Translations under genes and position numbers: made by a program
Shown: piece after piece, positions 1 through 13,326 of the stretch
Layout of the letters: each line of letters begins with the position of its first letter
Position numbering within the stretch: position 1 is the first letter of the stretch
Assembly: GCA_950295325.1 (NCBI GenBank)
Contig: OX485809.1
Coordinates: forward strand, 40,455,081 to 40,519,080
Direction: 5' to 3'
Source: Polytrichum commune
Lineage: Eukaryota > Streptophyta > Polytrichopsida > Polytrichales > Polytrichaceae
DNA: 64,000 nt
Notes under the pieces: model-generated
Told to the model about the DNA's origin: nothing
The model's input: the letters and a program-made list of their open reading frames with translations, nothing else
The model's database searches: none

Positions 1-2949
1 GATTTCTCTCCTTTCAATTTCCATCTTCTTCGTTGGCTTACCTTTGCTTGCAACCAGAGAGAGATCTCCGCCGCCTCCGACGCTGCAGCTAGAGCTTACA
101 AGGATGAGACTCCGGCCGATCAGAATGAGAAGTATGTGGCCATTGCCAACTCCGAGAATACCGACGCCTTCTTTGATGAGGTGCTCCTCTTCATCTTCTC
201 TTCTCCTTCGATTTGTCCTTCATGATTTCTTCTCGATTTTGCTAACTCACCTCCAATTTCCTCATCTAGATCAATCGGCACTTCTCGGTGAACACAGTCC
301 CGGACATGACCATCGAGAAGCTTTCTAAGGTGGCCAACACTCATGTCCCGTGTCATTTCAAGGCGAAATGGCTCCGTTGGTGGAATTCCACCATGACTGT
401 CCGAACCGGCAACAAATTCCCTTCCATTGTGCCCCTTAAGGAGAGGGTCCTCGAATCCTGGCTTCATAAGGCCTCTTTCTGGGCTCAGGTGAATCTCTCC
501 CCTCCTTTGGATTGATTGTTTTCTCTACGGTTGTCTTCCTCATTTCTTGTTTTTCATTCTATGACTACAGTTGGAGGACAGGGTTGATTTGGAGTTCAAG
601 TCCTTAGAGGCTAGCCTTGGTCGCGCCATCAATTGGGATGTGCAAGGGGGTGTGTTACGTCCACCAAAGTTCGTGGATGGATGGAGGATCCTTCTCTGGG
701 ACCACGCCTTCCCGCATTACTTTGAGGAGAAGTCAAACACGAAGTTCCTCAAGGGCACGAACCTCACTGAGATTGAAGATGGTATCAAGATCATTCACCG
801 TGTCCTTTATAGGTATTTCTTCCTCCTCTCCACTTGTCCTTCATTTTCTTTGCAACACTCGAACTTCTCTCATTTTTTCCCATGTCTTTTGCTTTAGGTA
901 CATCTATCACGAGCTTATTCCGAAAGAAGCTCTTTCTGCCTCCTTTCTTCCGGTCTATGTCGAGGAGTGGGTTCTGGACTCCTCCCCGAATTTCATGTAC
1001 ACTAACGAGCACGATGTTTACCCATTTGCTCACCTCAAGCATGCAGGGTGGTATTTGGACTGTTCGAAGGGGTTCGTTCCTCCCTCGGAGGTTCATTTGT
1101 TCACCTCTTTGAATGCTGAGGCACCCGCTGATGTTGTCTTTCACGAGCCCGTGGTCCCCGAGGAGTCGGTGAAGGGTACGAAGGCATCGAAGGTTGTTAA
1201 GGAAATCAAAAGCAAGAAGGTGAAGGCGGTCTCGGGTACTCAAGCTTCCCAAGCCACTGTGTCTACTCGTTCTGCTACGAAGGCCGCCGCCGAGGCTTCT
1301 GCTGCACCTGCTGCCACCTTTGTAGGTAGCCCATCCCTCCCTCTTGCCTTGCATGCCCCCGCTCCTTCTCACAGCACAGCCACTGCCCCCTCTTTGACTC
1401 GCAAGAGGAAGGCATTCGCAGCAGCAACGAGTGCTACATCCTCTGAGACTGCTTCTACCTACAGTCTCATTGAGAATGTAGACATCGGAGTGCTCATGGA
1501 CCACTACACGAAGACCAACTCCCACCAAGCGGCCTACCTTCGCATCGAAGAATTCATTGTCAAGGTAGGAGTCCACTTCTTTTTTCATTCTTGCATTCAT
1601 TTCTATCTTGTGAAGCATTCCTCTTCTCTTCTCAACCTTCTTCTTTGCTCTACAGGTTGGTGTCGGTCGGACTCGCCTTAACAGGAATCCCAAGTCCCAT
1701 TCCGGTATCGACCTTCTCCTTGTCGATGTACCGGACAATCTCCCGATGCCCGCCATCTCGACTTCGCCATCCGACATTCCAGCGTGGAACCGCCGGGGTC
1801 CGAGTTTCTTTGATGATGTCTTTACTTTCGTAGAGGACAACCTCCATGACAACGGTGTCCTCGTCATCATGCACCCCGATGCCCCCAAGATGCACGACGA
1901 CATTCGTGATTGGGCCTTGGAATGTCACTTTACTATCGCCAGGGACTGGTGGGGCGTGAATGATCTTCACCTTACGTCCGCACAAGATCCCAAGATGTTT
2001 GTAAGTATTTCTTCTCCTCCTCTTCATTTACTTCAAGTTGTACATTTTTCTTTTTGTCACTAACTATGCAATTTTCTTTGTAGACAAAACGCTTCTTCAT
2101 CAAGGTTCTTGTGCCCCTCGGCTCCACTCTCTCCGTTTACGAGGCGGAGGACTATTCGAAGTTGGGCTTCTCATTGGAGAAGGATTCCCTTCTCCACAAT
2201 TTCACGGATGAGGAGAGCCAGCTCATGAAGGATGGCAAGGTGCCATGGAGAGGGGCTCGAGAGAAGAGCATGGAATTCTTAAGCATTGTTATCCAGACGC
2301 TCACGAGGAAGCACGACATTGTCATGGATTGGCAATGTGGCACAGGTTTCTCTTTGCCCTCCTATACTTTGTCTTTGAGTTTCATTTCTTGCTTTTGCAT
2401 TTTTAATTTTTTTCTCTACCTCACTCAATTTCTTTTCATTTAGGTGCATCCATCACTGCGTGTCGTATGGCTGAGCGCCACATTGTGGTGCTCGAGCGAG
2501 ACTCGGAGATCTTCGAGGCCGTCTTGCTGCCTATGCGGGACTCTGTACCTCCGGCCGAACCCGTTGTCGCACATCCGGACCCCTCTTGTACTGAACCTCG
2601 GCAAAAGCTCCTGAGGCGTCACAGAAAGTGTGCGTAAGTCTGATTTCTAACTTAGCACCTCTTTCATTGGTTTTTTTTTCATTTCTTTTCTTGCTTTAGC
2701 TTATGCATTCTAGTATGTTGCTTTGTGTGCAGAGTTCCACGGGAGAGCCCTATCCGTGTCCTCAACCCGGACATGTTTCGAAGCCCTCCACGGGCGTTCG
2801 AACTACCTTCGTATGCTGGTGGGCTTGCCCATCAGTTCGCGGTCGCACCATCTCCACCTATTACTCGCGCTCATCCTGTTGATAGGCGTGTGTTGGAATA
2901 TTTAGATGTAGAGGCCAGGCAGGGAATGGAAAGTGATAGAGATGACTAG
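1..2949 (+). CDS. Multi-exon protein with a degenerate DNA-methyltransferase-like C-terminal half (5' partial)
   Basis: Eight exons fit one open frame: <58-180, 270-488, 571-812, 898-1564, 1656-2000, 2084-2345, 2444-2633, 2733-2949. They give about 754 residues, all junction phases agree, introns are 81-99 nt with GT/AG ends, and the stop is TAG. The 5' end lies outside the window; 1-57 looks like pyrimidine-rich intron but is also open. The middle (about residues 240-390) is Ala/Ser/Pro/Lys-rich linker. Residues ~420-660 follow the motif order of beta-class DNA aminomethyltransferases: a DPPY-like place reading VDVPD (~440), a GVLVIM strand, a KSMEFL helix, then DWQCGTG (~614) where DPFxGSG is expected, followed by a strand ending VVLERD. 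Both catalytic signatures are altered, so activity is doubtful. The family assignment rests on motif order read by eye. It could be a host gene or a gene captured by a transposon; the N-terminal half is not recognised. Confidence 0.6.
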
Positions 2950-5900
2950 GCGTTTTTTAAACTATGAATAGCATTATAACACAAAAAAAATATGTTTTCT
3001 TGCCTCCAAACACCCGTGGGGCGTTTGGTTATGTTAAAGGGCACATGCGTCTCTAAAGTGATGCTTGGAATGGTTGGAGCTCGATGTTCTTCCTTTGTCA
3101 TATAATTTCTTATATGAAGTAGTAAAAGCCCTTGACATAGTAATTGTTTCCATTCCCCACACATCATATAAGCTTTATATCTAGGTGGGGGAGGGAATTA
3201 TTGCATACGAACGTATTTATCACTCGTCCACCGTGAAAACCCTAGAATAGTATGTAACTTTGAGTACTATTGTTTCTTATTAATTTGACATCAAAATTTG
3301 AGGCCAATCAACCTAAAGAATATTCACTTGTTGGATTGTATAAACTTCGCCATTTAAATTATTGTTTCGAGGATGCCCGCATCTAAATGATGAAGCCAGC
3401 CCTAATTACGCCCTTAGCCTTAAACACTAAAACAAATTTGTGAATTAATTAAAACACAATTTCATTTCAACCTTGAACGGTCCTCATTTAAATCACCCTT
3501 TCATTTAAATGATGACGTCAGCCCTAATTTCACTATATATATAATAACAAAAATTTGCAGTAGGACCCCCTTCCATGGATTTGGGGTACTCTTTTCCCTT
3601 AAAATATACATTTACAATTTTGTCCGGACCAAATTCAGTGGTAATAGGATCCTTATGTTTCAATAAATTTTTGAAAAGCGAGCGGAGAAATTCACGAAAA
3701 CATGACGCTCACCGCTCTACGCTCATGCTGTAACTTTCCCCATGAGAACCCTTAGATTGCAATGGTCACGGGCCTTCAGACCTGTGTGTGAAGTGGCCCT
3801 TAGTCCCCTGTCATGATTCTTCGTCCGGTTCCCCCGTCTCCGTCATTACTAAAGCAACTATCTTTTAAGCTAGACATTTAGTGCAAATAAACAAGTCGCC
3901 TGTTTACAAATTTGTAAACGGAGCGCATTTACTTGAGCTTTGTTGCTAGATCAACCTTCTTCCTTGACAGATGCTTCACGGGCTTTGGAAAAAGGAGTGG
4001 CAGTCTCTACCAAAACTGTTGTGATACTATAAATAAAGAAAGCTTGGCGAAACATAGGCTTAAGTATAGAGGAGGTTGCAACTCTGGTAAAACAAAAACT
4101 AGTAAGGTCAACCAAAGAACCTGTTGGTACTATAAGAACTGGGCAATATTTATCCCATAAGCGTCACAATGACTACAATTGGTCGTGGGGGGTAGGGGAC
4201 ATGCAGTAGTAAGAGGGTTGCTTTGGGGGTAAGTTAGAAATAACATAACCCGTTAACCGCCCTCTAGCCGTGCACCTAGACCGTTGTCATAATGGTGAAG
4301 TGCCATTTCTAAAACAGATCATGGCTTAGCGGCAACTTCAATGCGTGTACGCTTAGTATTGCCAATGGGAGTCCAGTGTTGATGTACTCATCAGGTAACC
4401 GATTTAGGCAATGTTCTGTATGGAAATGCGGATTACCGTGTTCGGTGTAGGGAGAATCTAGTGAACGAGTAGAGGGTTGGACAACTTTCCACTTTGAAAA
4501 ATTGTAGCATTTTTTGTATAAGGCAGAAAAAATATGAAACAACTTGGATTCTCCATGAATCCTTCTCGTCTATCTTGCAATGGAAAATTATCTCATGATT
4601 GTCAAACCAAAGCTTCAATGCGAATCACCTTATTTTCACGGGTTATGGTATTTCTATCTTATAGTTTGCCTTTTGTAAGTGTTGCTCCCATAAGTGTTAA
4701 CATTTCTAATACGAGGTAAGTTTTTAGAAAAGACTACTATGGCTAAAAGAAAGGAAGAGGTTTTCATCTTGCTAATTTCTTTTTCTTATCTTTTTTTTTT
4801 TTTTGGGGGGGGGGGGGAGGGTGTGGGGGGTGGTGCCACATATGAGCACACTCAACCAGCCTTCCCAACCAAATTGTAAGAGCTCCATAGCAGTTGTCTT
4901 TGTTGTGCTTTATATATGAATAAATAGACTCCCATAACGAGCCGTTGGAGTTTTTGTTTGTAGAATTAGAGTTTGACAAGACCATGCTATTGCAAACCAC
5001 AATGGGTGTCATGATAAGGGGGAAGGCCTATCTTATGGTGGACACATTTCTCAAAACATGTGCATTGATATGTGCAATTAGATTGCCTTCGGAAATAGGT
5101 TACCTATAAGCTATTTATCATGCAAATTTCCTTAGATCAAAATCAAATCACAAAAACTTATATTTTTTTATTCATATGTATAGGAACCACAATAAGAAGA
5201 CATAATTATTTTATTTTGTTAATGTGTAATAACCTTTTCTAAATAGTGTGGGAGGGCGATAACTTAGAGTGGAGTAACCTAATTGCATATATCAATATAT
5301 GTTTAGAAATGAGGGAGTTGCACACCTCATTGTGTGATTAAATTTACATTTTGGGGCCACATAACTATCCAGAGTGGGAAGTGCTAAAAGCCTCAAACTC
5401 AATGTAGTTAAAATGCAAATAAATAACATAAAAAAATAACATAATGCCTTCATTTTTTACATGAAATAAAAGATGTACATAGTATTCTTAAAGACTACAT
5501 GATGGGATTAAGTTGGAGGGGCCATTTTGGATCATAGAAGGTTGACAACCAAAAGCCATGGAAAATTTCTAGGAACCCCCCCCCCCCTTCCCCCCATGCG
5601 ACCCTTAGGTTTCAACACATATAATTGAGGAGTCATGCACATTAGGTGGTTGTAGGGTAACTATGTCAAGTATTGTTGGGTGACATGAGAGCCATCAAGG
5701 GGGAAATTAACCATAGGCTCTTCTGAAGGAGAAGACCTCTCCTTCACTGAAGTTTCAACTAAAACATGCAACTAAAGGTCCAACTCACAAATTGGAAACC
5801 AATGTGCCATATCTTCAATATAATTTGAGTAAGCATTTTCAATTTGAAGTTGAGGCTTAGGAGGAACTACTTAGATCGAGAATGGAGAATTGGTTGTTAT

Positions 5901-7014
5901 AGATCCTAATTTGGGAGATGCATACAAAGAAACTACTTGTGAGAAACACTTGAGGTGGAGTAAAATTTCACTTATTCCTTAAAATGTCTTAGAAGCCATA
6001 AACCGGTGCAAATATTTTCCAAAGAGATTTTTCTCAACACTAAGTTATTCCACCTTGGTCAAGTTGCCAAGCCACATTCTCACATATTGACAGGGAGCTT
6101 GCCAAATTTGCACTCAACCCCAAGTTAGCAACCAAATTCGTAATCCCCACAACCATAGCAGGTGGAGTGTGTCAATAGAACTTGGTGGGAACTAGTTGAG
6201 AGGGCATTATACTTATAGCAACTCTTAGAGCCTCCCCCATGAATATCACTATGTCCACTATGTGGATTCCCAAAACTTATTAGGTTTTTTAATGCTACAT
6301 ATCAACTTAATGTGTATACGTCATTTCAAGGCCTTCATGATGCATATCATTTTCTTTCAATAGTTGCTTTATGTAGGATTGAATGCATGAATTATTAAAC
6401 CCTACTCTCTATTATCGAAGTAGCACTTTTGAAAGGGTGGGTGGGGATGCAAAAACGAAACCTTTTCTGCTCAATGCAATTTGTGGAAATAAACGGCACA
6501 TGTAACTACTTCTGAGTCAAAAAATTGATCAAAAATCACAAAGACCTATTGTTTTTTATCTATTTAAGGATCACAAATATGCTTAACAAAAAAATTTAAC
6601 CATGCACAACATATTGCATAAAAACTTTGAGAAGAAAAATAAATCTTTAGATTGATTTCAAGAAGTTTTCTTTCAAAAATTCTTACTTCCTAGCCTTGTA
6701 ACCTTCTATTCACAGAAAACGAACATTTGTACATTACTATGCAACCACTGCTCGGAGCTTTAGAAGTTAAAACTCCATGATTGTATGGTTCAACTCTTTC
6801 TAATGTTTGCAAATGAAGTACATGTCGCACAATCATGTGCAAACATCAAGACAAACCCAACAAATAGAATCCTTCCTCTTCCTCTCATATTTATCCATGA
6901 TGATCACAACAAATAATACAAAGAGGAAGTTTATAGAAGCTAGAGAAGTAGTCTGTCTACATATGAGAAGTCCTAGAGTATGAGTACAGTGTAAGACCTT
7001 GTGACATAAATTTA
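2950..7014. other. Intergenic, no gene recognised
   Basis: A+T-rich DNA with no frame that looks coding. It holds a G13 run at 4805-4817, a C12 run at 5576-5587, a near-duplicate AAATGATG..CAGCCCTAATT pair around 3390 and 3510, and one dispersed repeat (separate entry). Confidence 0.6.
3745..3815 (+). repeat. Dispersed repeat, partner at 59449-59520
   Basis: The sequence around GTGTGTGAAGTGGCCCTTAG recurs, with the same upstream ATTGCAATGGTCA-type stretch slightly changed, at 59449-59520 in the same orientation. Function and full borders are unknown; it is probably a fragment of a mobile element. Confidence 0.55.
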
Positions 7015-7248
7015 GGGGATTGTTAAATCGACCACATAGTTCGTTAAAACGCCCACAAAGTCACATCACAGTCACATAACCTGTCAAAAAATTAATATCC
7101 CATCACACACATGAAGAGGAGCAAGGTATCCACTGTGTTAGAAGTAAACAAACTTGGTCTACTAAATGAATTAAACGACTCAGCCAAAGATTTTGTATGT
7201 GTCTCTATGTGGTCGTTTTAACCAATATGTGGTCCATTTAACAATCCC
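7015..7248. mobile_element. Tourist/Harbinger-type MITE, 234 bp
   Basis: The ends are imperfect inverted repeats of about 45 bp, beginning GGGGATTGTTAAAT on the left and ending ATTTAACAATCCC on the right. The trinucleotide TTA flanks both sides (7012-7014 and 7249-7251). A TWA-type 3-bp target duplication with G-rich tips is typical of PIF/Harbinger MITEs. There is no internal ORF. Confidence 0.65.
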
Positions 7249-7758
7249 TTAAATTTATAGGGAGTACCATTTTGGAGTGTCCATATACATTTAGGAAAGT
7301 CTTCCCCTTGCTGCAATTAGCCAAATTGGTTTCTTAAGTGAAAGAGAAAACATTCTCCATACTCACACAAATCTGCAGACTCAGCTGATAGAGGGCAAAA
7401 ATGAAGGACCAGTGTTACAATTCTCCACCTGGATAGACGATTCGACCACCACACAACTTTTGGAGCTACCGCACCTGCTGCAAAACTCTACTGATGCTTA
7501 TAGCATCCACTTCGAACAGATACTAAACACACCCCTAGACTTGGCAGTTGGTAAGAATACGTACAGCTACACATACCAAGCAGAACCCTGTTCTCTGCAT
7601 GCTTCACAAAAGCCATCTGTGCTCTTGTTGCACAGTGTTTGACAGTATGATGTACATCTTGACGAGTACAAGACAAGTCAATGAGTGGAAACCACCTCAA
7701 ATCCTGGGATTTGGTGTGAAATTATTGTGCAAGAAACTGATGAAGTGGCTGATTTGGT
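7249..7758. other. Downstream flank of transporter gene
   Basis: 510 bp of intergenic sequence immediately 3' of the minus-strand transporter. Short open stretches around 7412-7642 lack recognisable protein features and I see no element in it. Confidence 0.5.
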
Positions 7759-10700
7759 TCAATGTGTGATTGAAAGGAGAAATATTCCAGCAAGCACAAC
7801 GATGTCTGCGGCCCAGAAGGTGACCAACGCATTACCACTCAGTTCCTCAAAGTAGAGCATCCCCCAAATCCCAGCTATGATGATGCCACATTGGAAACTG
7901 CACAAACAAGTGCCACAGCTCAGTGATACAAGTGTATAAGAATTTCTGAACACATTGCACGTTTAAAAAAACCTCCATCCTCATGAGAAAGAAGGTTTAA
8001 GTTGACAAGGTAGACTGAACTCACAGAGGATAAGCCACTGAGTAGCCGACATAGAAGATGGCCATGATGCTCAGTATGTTACCTGAAGAAAGCAAAGCAT
8101 GCCTGATTTTGTGAGTAAGCAGTACCAACCCATTTCAAATGAAACCTCTGCAACTTCACACAACAGCCTGAAGGAGGTGATCATGAAATCAGTGTTGGGA
8201 ACACCTACTCACCCACATTCCATACAATGCCGGAGAGCATCCCAGGGACAGCTGCAACCTGGGCAGCGAAGTCAGGGATCTCACATGATCCCGAGATGTA
8301 TGGTAGCGCCGTCGCAATTGGCGTAAAAATTGCCACAGCAATTCCAAATGATGGCAAGAATGCATTTCCCTGGCAAGGAAGTTTTTCATTTCCTTATACA
8401 TTCATGGGCAGATCATTGGAATTTGTTGATAGAATCACAATACCAAGTTGTCGACAAAACCATGAAAGCACATCATGAGATTCTAATAAATAAACTCTCA
8501 CCTGAGCACCACCGGGTGCCTGGATAGCTGGTATCTGCAAGTGAGTCACCCAAGTATCAGAAACACAATAGAACAAGGAGCATATCCAATAGCAAAGCTT
8601 CCCAAACATGTGCATGAATCAAATTCCAAGATTGCATTATCTACTGCATCATCAATGACCATCGTACCATAACTAATCCGCCCAGTACTCCAGCAAGGAC
8701 TGCTGAGAAAACACCAGCTGGAAAGCTTCGTGAAGCAGCAGGCTCTCCTGTCAATACCTGCATATAATATAGGTGAAGTAAAACGTCATGGGTGTCAGAA
8801 AATGATACAGTAGAGTTCACTTCAAGTAATTTGGCAATGACGCCCTACCAGTGCAGAGAGCATTGTGCGAATCTGTCCACCTCACAGATGGCAAAGAAGG
8901 GGTGGGGGAGGTGATTGCATGAGAAAATCATGGATCTCACATTTTTGTGTTTTTCAGCCCACTTGCTGTTCTCTCCAACGTTTGAAGGCCTGCGGTGTTG
9001 AACCCAGCCCGCAAAGGAAGGCTGCAAAACCACTGGGCTCTAAAGGCTTATAACCCTTGCTCTAAAAACGTGTCGACCCCGGAAATTGTTATGTGAACAC
9101 AAAGCAGATTAACCAGCTCATGGCGGAATCACATTGTTACACAAGTGCTAGGCTGTAGGGGGATAAGTGTGATCTTCACTAGTACCTGAGATTGAATGAG
9201 CGACTGCGTGTGCTCATCATCATCATAGGCATCTTGAGGATTCCAACCCATGTGGCCTGCCAATGCAACTCCCACTGCCAACCCAGGAACATAAGAGCAA
9301 AACTGGGTCAAATACTTCTCAAGATGAGCTTAATACATGCAGAGGTTCATTTCTCAATTTCTCCCTATTTATGCAGTGGTATGTTTCACTTCTGATTATA
9401 AATCACTATACAAACCATGCCCAACAAAGGTGTGAAAACGTGTCCAAATTGTGGTCAATTGCGCAGTGAAGAGAGTGAATACCAATGCCAATAATGGTGA
9501 TTAAAATGGAAAGTCCTGCGAAGAAAAAGCTCTTTGTGGCACCCTCCACCACTTCTCGAGCCACAAATGAAACTGCGATTGACACACTTATATCAGGAAA
9601 GCGTTGAAGGTATTAATGTACCAGGTGGAGTAATTTTCATCTCAAGGAGTAAGAAAATGAGGATAAGCACTATCTAACATCCATAACCTTCACTCTCTTC
9701 AATTCAAGAGGTGAAGAACTGAGATCTATGTGATTATTTGATGCAAAATTTTCTCACAATTTGTAACTTTCCCAATTCAACCCTCCACCTCAGAGCTAAC
9801 TTGGGATATAATGCAGTAGTCTGAGCTTCAGAGACTTCTTACCCAGTCCTGCAACTCCAGCCCAAATGCCATACGCAACTGCAAACCAAGCCACCAAGAA
9901 AAACCCCTTCAATAAAGCATTAAGGTTAGGGTGATTGGAACAAATTCAGTCATAGAGAAAGCACTGACTCATGCCAAAAATGACTTAACAAATCGATGAG
10001 CATCCTGGCAATTCCATACAAGCCATAGAATCACTACACCATTAAACAGATTGATTCAAGATGTGAGACTTTAGCTATCAACAACACAGAACTGAAGGAA
10101 CTAGGAAAAGGTGACCAACGCCCCACCTTGCAATCTTGTATAGAATTTCTCCCCCAAGGAGATGAGAAGGTTACACCCATCACTTTTGAAGGTTACTTTT
10201 ATTGTAACAATTGTATTGAGAGCTGTGTAGATCACCTGAGACACCGAGAAGCCGAACTGCCCTGAAGACATTGATGAAGGACAGAACGAAGAATAGGCCA
10301 CTGAGAATCCCCTCCAAAGCAAACACAAATCTGAACTTGACCAGCACCAGGAAGCTGCTAACCACCACTCCCAAGCTGCTCCACATGAAAGGTCACTTCA
10401 TCAGGCACACCAACAATCCCCGACGAAGATCTCAATCTGCAACGAACTCCTAAATTTCCAACTCGTGCATTAATCTGTTTTTACAATTTGCATACTCTGC
10501 TCTGTGAAGAAGAACGTCGTCACTTCCTGGCGAAAAGCATTGGAGACTACTCCAAAGTGAGCAAGTCCTAGCACGTGGAGAAACACTTTGTATACTAAAA
10601 TAGTTTGGTCAAAAACTTTAACCTAAAATGACAGCCCCACGGGATTTCCAACAGGGAGTGCACAGAGAGGTTGAAACCGCTTTGAATAAGATGTCTATGC

Positions 10701-11415
10701 ACTTGCACTGGCTACCAAACATTTAGGGTTCCCGACATGCCCGGACTTCAAATATAGCCTCTTCTTTATACAATCAAGATTTAGATGTTTAGCTTCCATG
10801 CTTTCTCCGAATGAAGAAACTAGAGGAACTTCTGAGAAGTACAATGGAACTGAAAACCTTCAATCGTCACGGATTGACTCTCTTGTTATTCTTCTTGAGT
10901 CTGGGATGACTGCTACAAACTCTTGTAGGTGCTGGTACCACCAATTCTTCCAACAGTCACTTGACAAGTGCTCCTTTACACACTCGTACTCTTAACCTAG
11001 AGACGATAAAAATGAAGCATAGGCTCCGAGATTGCCACTCTGTCGGTAGCAACTCCAAATAGTCGAATTCTGCTTATGAAATCACCTGGAAAGCTACAGG
11101 TGAGATCGAATTTGGAAAGCAACGGGTGGAATCGAATTAAACCCTGAGGTTCCGTGGAACTGAAAGATAGGAATAGAGTGGCAAGACTAACCAAGCCCAG
11201 AAGTTGAAGATGAGGGGCGACACATGAGCGCGTCGCATGGAGCGAGTCTTGGATAACACTGCAAAGCTGCCGTTGGCAAGTGCGGAGAGGATGGCCAACA
11301 CCACTCCAATGGCGATGGCCCTGCCCCCGCCCTCCGCTAGAAACGTCTCCCCATCGCCATGTGCCACCTCCAAGATGGACCCGGTCAATCCCAGCGCACT
11401 ACTCCCTCCTCTCAT
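7759..11415 (-). CDS. Ten-TM drug/metabolite-superfamily transporter (TMEM144/GRP/ureide-permease-like)
   Basis: Ten minus-strand exons join without any phase conflict: 11415-11192, 10375-10236, 9878-9843, 9572-9483, 9274-9186, 8757-8674, 8534-8502, 8369-8213, 8082-8025, 7897-7759. Together they are 1050 nt, 349 aa, from ATG to TGA. The protein alternates hydrophobic helices with short loops, about ten in all. Family-like signatures are SVAYGIWAGVAGLVSF in the first half, and PGMLSGIVWNVGN followed by YVGYSVAYPLFQCG in the second. A charged loop rich in D/E (around AYDDDEHTQ) separates the halves. This is the organisation of small-molecule (sugar, ureide or nucleotide-sugar) carriers of the DMT superfamily, acting in a membrane. 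The substrate cannot be read from sequence. Most exons are too short to stand out as ORFs, so the gene is easily missed. Every intron has GT and AG ends. Confidence 0.85.
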
Positions 11416-13149
11416 CGCCTCCGCCCCCGCCCTGCCCCGCCTGCAACTCTCTCCTTCCCTCAGCAGCAGCTGCCTTTCCGATTACTACAAACGCAAATAG
11501 TACCTCCTCATCAACACATCGACCACCGTCGCAACTCCTCCAGAACTCAAACAAACCTCCCAAAGTCGCTCTCACTCGATCCAACAGAGTTTAGAATCTT
11601 CACTCCTGGTCCCACTCCACCTGCCCAGCCACATCCAACTCCAAGTCAATAACTGCTGAACACCGGATCTCTCCACGATTCCAACGAGTATCAACTCTTA
11701 CTCAACTCAATGCTCAAAACTCGGAAAAAATACTTCCCAAACCGAGTCAGTCAGTCAGTCTCGCAGTTCACAGAACTCGGTCCCACAGCCACAAAAAAGT
11801 ACAGCCTCAGCATTGACTGGAACCATAACTCAAAACTTTGCTCTGTGCAACCCACCTCGCTTGCAACTCAAACCTTGGCCTTGTTCCTCCCCGTAGACGC
11901 CTTAAATTCATTAACATCTACTAATTTTACCCCAGAACTCAAAAATTCGTTGTGCAATTTACCCCAACCCACTTCACACTTCACAACAGCGCAAGACTAG
12001 GAGCGCGAAGTCCAATGCACGGCTAAAATCCGCTAAAATAAGTCTGGGATTTGGCTATGATTCACTCTTAATCGACTCAAAGCTCTTTGCCAACTCAATA
12101 AGATTCCACAAAAAAAGTCTCAAATCGATCTAAATCTCCAAAATCGGGGTCGGTCACTCACTTCAATCCACCTCACCCCAACTCTCCAGTTTCTCAAACC
12201 TTGGTCCCACAGCCACAAAAACTGCCCCAACTACAACTTGAACTGGAAAAACTCTAATGTGTCCTCACTGCGATCCACTGCCTTACCCCTGCACTCAAAT
12301 TTCGGCCACACTCCTCGCCATACCCAGCCACATCAAGCTCCCCCGGGAACTCAACTTTCAATTTTCTGCTTTCCACCTTGAAACCTCTGCTCACCTGAGT
12401 TCCTTGCAACAGCGCACGACGAGGAGCTCGAATTTCAACGTAATGGCCGAAATTGGGTAGTATAATTCTTCAACCTGCCTATGATTGTAGACTAATTTTA
12501 GACTTGAGTCGGAATTTTAGCGGAAGATCGCTTTGCATGGCTCGGGATGAAGGAGATGCTTCATTCATCTGGCGATGGCATTTGGCGGAGCGCCGGCACC
12601 GTGACGCGCTGCCAGTTCTGAGGAGACGCGTCTACGTGGCGATATGCCACGAGGGCACTCCTGACACGTGTCCCCGGGCAGAGGAAATTCGCTGGCTGGT
12701 AAGAGGATAAATTGCCATTTTGTCTCCTTCTTTAAGCTGACTGGGTTGCGGGTCACCCTGGTCTTCAACTTTGTTAGTAAGGTTAACGTATTTTGGTGTT
12801 ATTTGGTTCATTTTTCATGTTCTCCAACTTCTACCAATTAGGTTTACACAACACAACTCGTGTTCAAACATCCGCAAAAACCATATTCAAAATTGTGTTA
12901 TGGCTATTGGATGCGCATGTATGTTGATTTCTTAACTGGATACATAGGTCCCCCCTCCCCCCCCCCCCCCAAAGTGTGTTCACTATCGAGTGTAGAGTAG
13001 TTATTAATCTTCGAATGCATAGTCCAATATCCTTGAAATGTGTGTCTTTGTGATTTTTGCTCTCTGATCCTCACCGAACCACATACCAATCAAATCTAAG
13101 GATCCGATTAAGAAAACAAACCAACCTCGTAAGATCCATCTACCTTGAT
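11416..13149. other. Upstream region of the transporter gene, no coding sequence recognised
   Basis: From 11.4 to 12.4 kb the plus strand is rich in CA and AAC(T) words and holds several short frames without protein character. It probably includes the 5' UTR and promoter of the minus-strand transporter. A C14 run lies at 12957-12970. Confidence 0.45.
12633..12672. promoter_or_regulatory. G-box/ABRE-like cluster
   Basis: TACGTGGC (12633-12640) and the palindrome GACACGTGTC (12663-12672) lie in a short GC-rich patch about 1.2 kb upstream of the transporter start. ACGT-core elements are bZIP/bHLH sites in plant promoters. Which gene they serve is unknown; the call is motif-based only. Confidence 0.25.
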
Positions 13150-13326
13150 TGACCAAGATCCCAGTGTTTCGAAGTCCAACTGGTTACATGTTGACATCTT
13201 TCGATTTTTCTTTATTAATGTGGGATATGTTCTCTAAACTCCTCTAAAATCCTGAAGCCTTGAACTTCAACCAATTATTTCTCAAACTCAATCGGTTCAT
13301 CTGTAACTAGCGGTCGGTTCTCCCGT
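13150..13326 (-). repeat. SINE-like dispersed repeat, copy 1 (reverse)
   Basis: Reverse complement of the roughly 170-220 bp family also found at 18745, 25201, 52693 and 57770. In sense orientation it starts CGGGAGAACCGACCGC, carries a Pol III B-box-like GTTCAAGGC about 45 nt further on, and ends near GGACTTCGAAACACTGGGA. Confidence 0.65.

Noticed and set aside
791-1903. 370-aa minus-strand frame opposite the methyltransferase-like gene
   Set aside because: It spans plus-strand introns and exons and is a shadow of the phased plus-strand gene.
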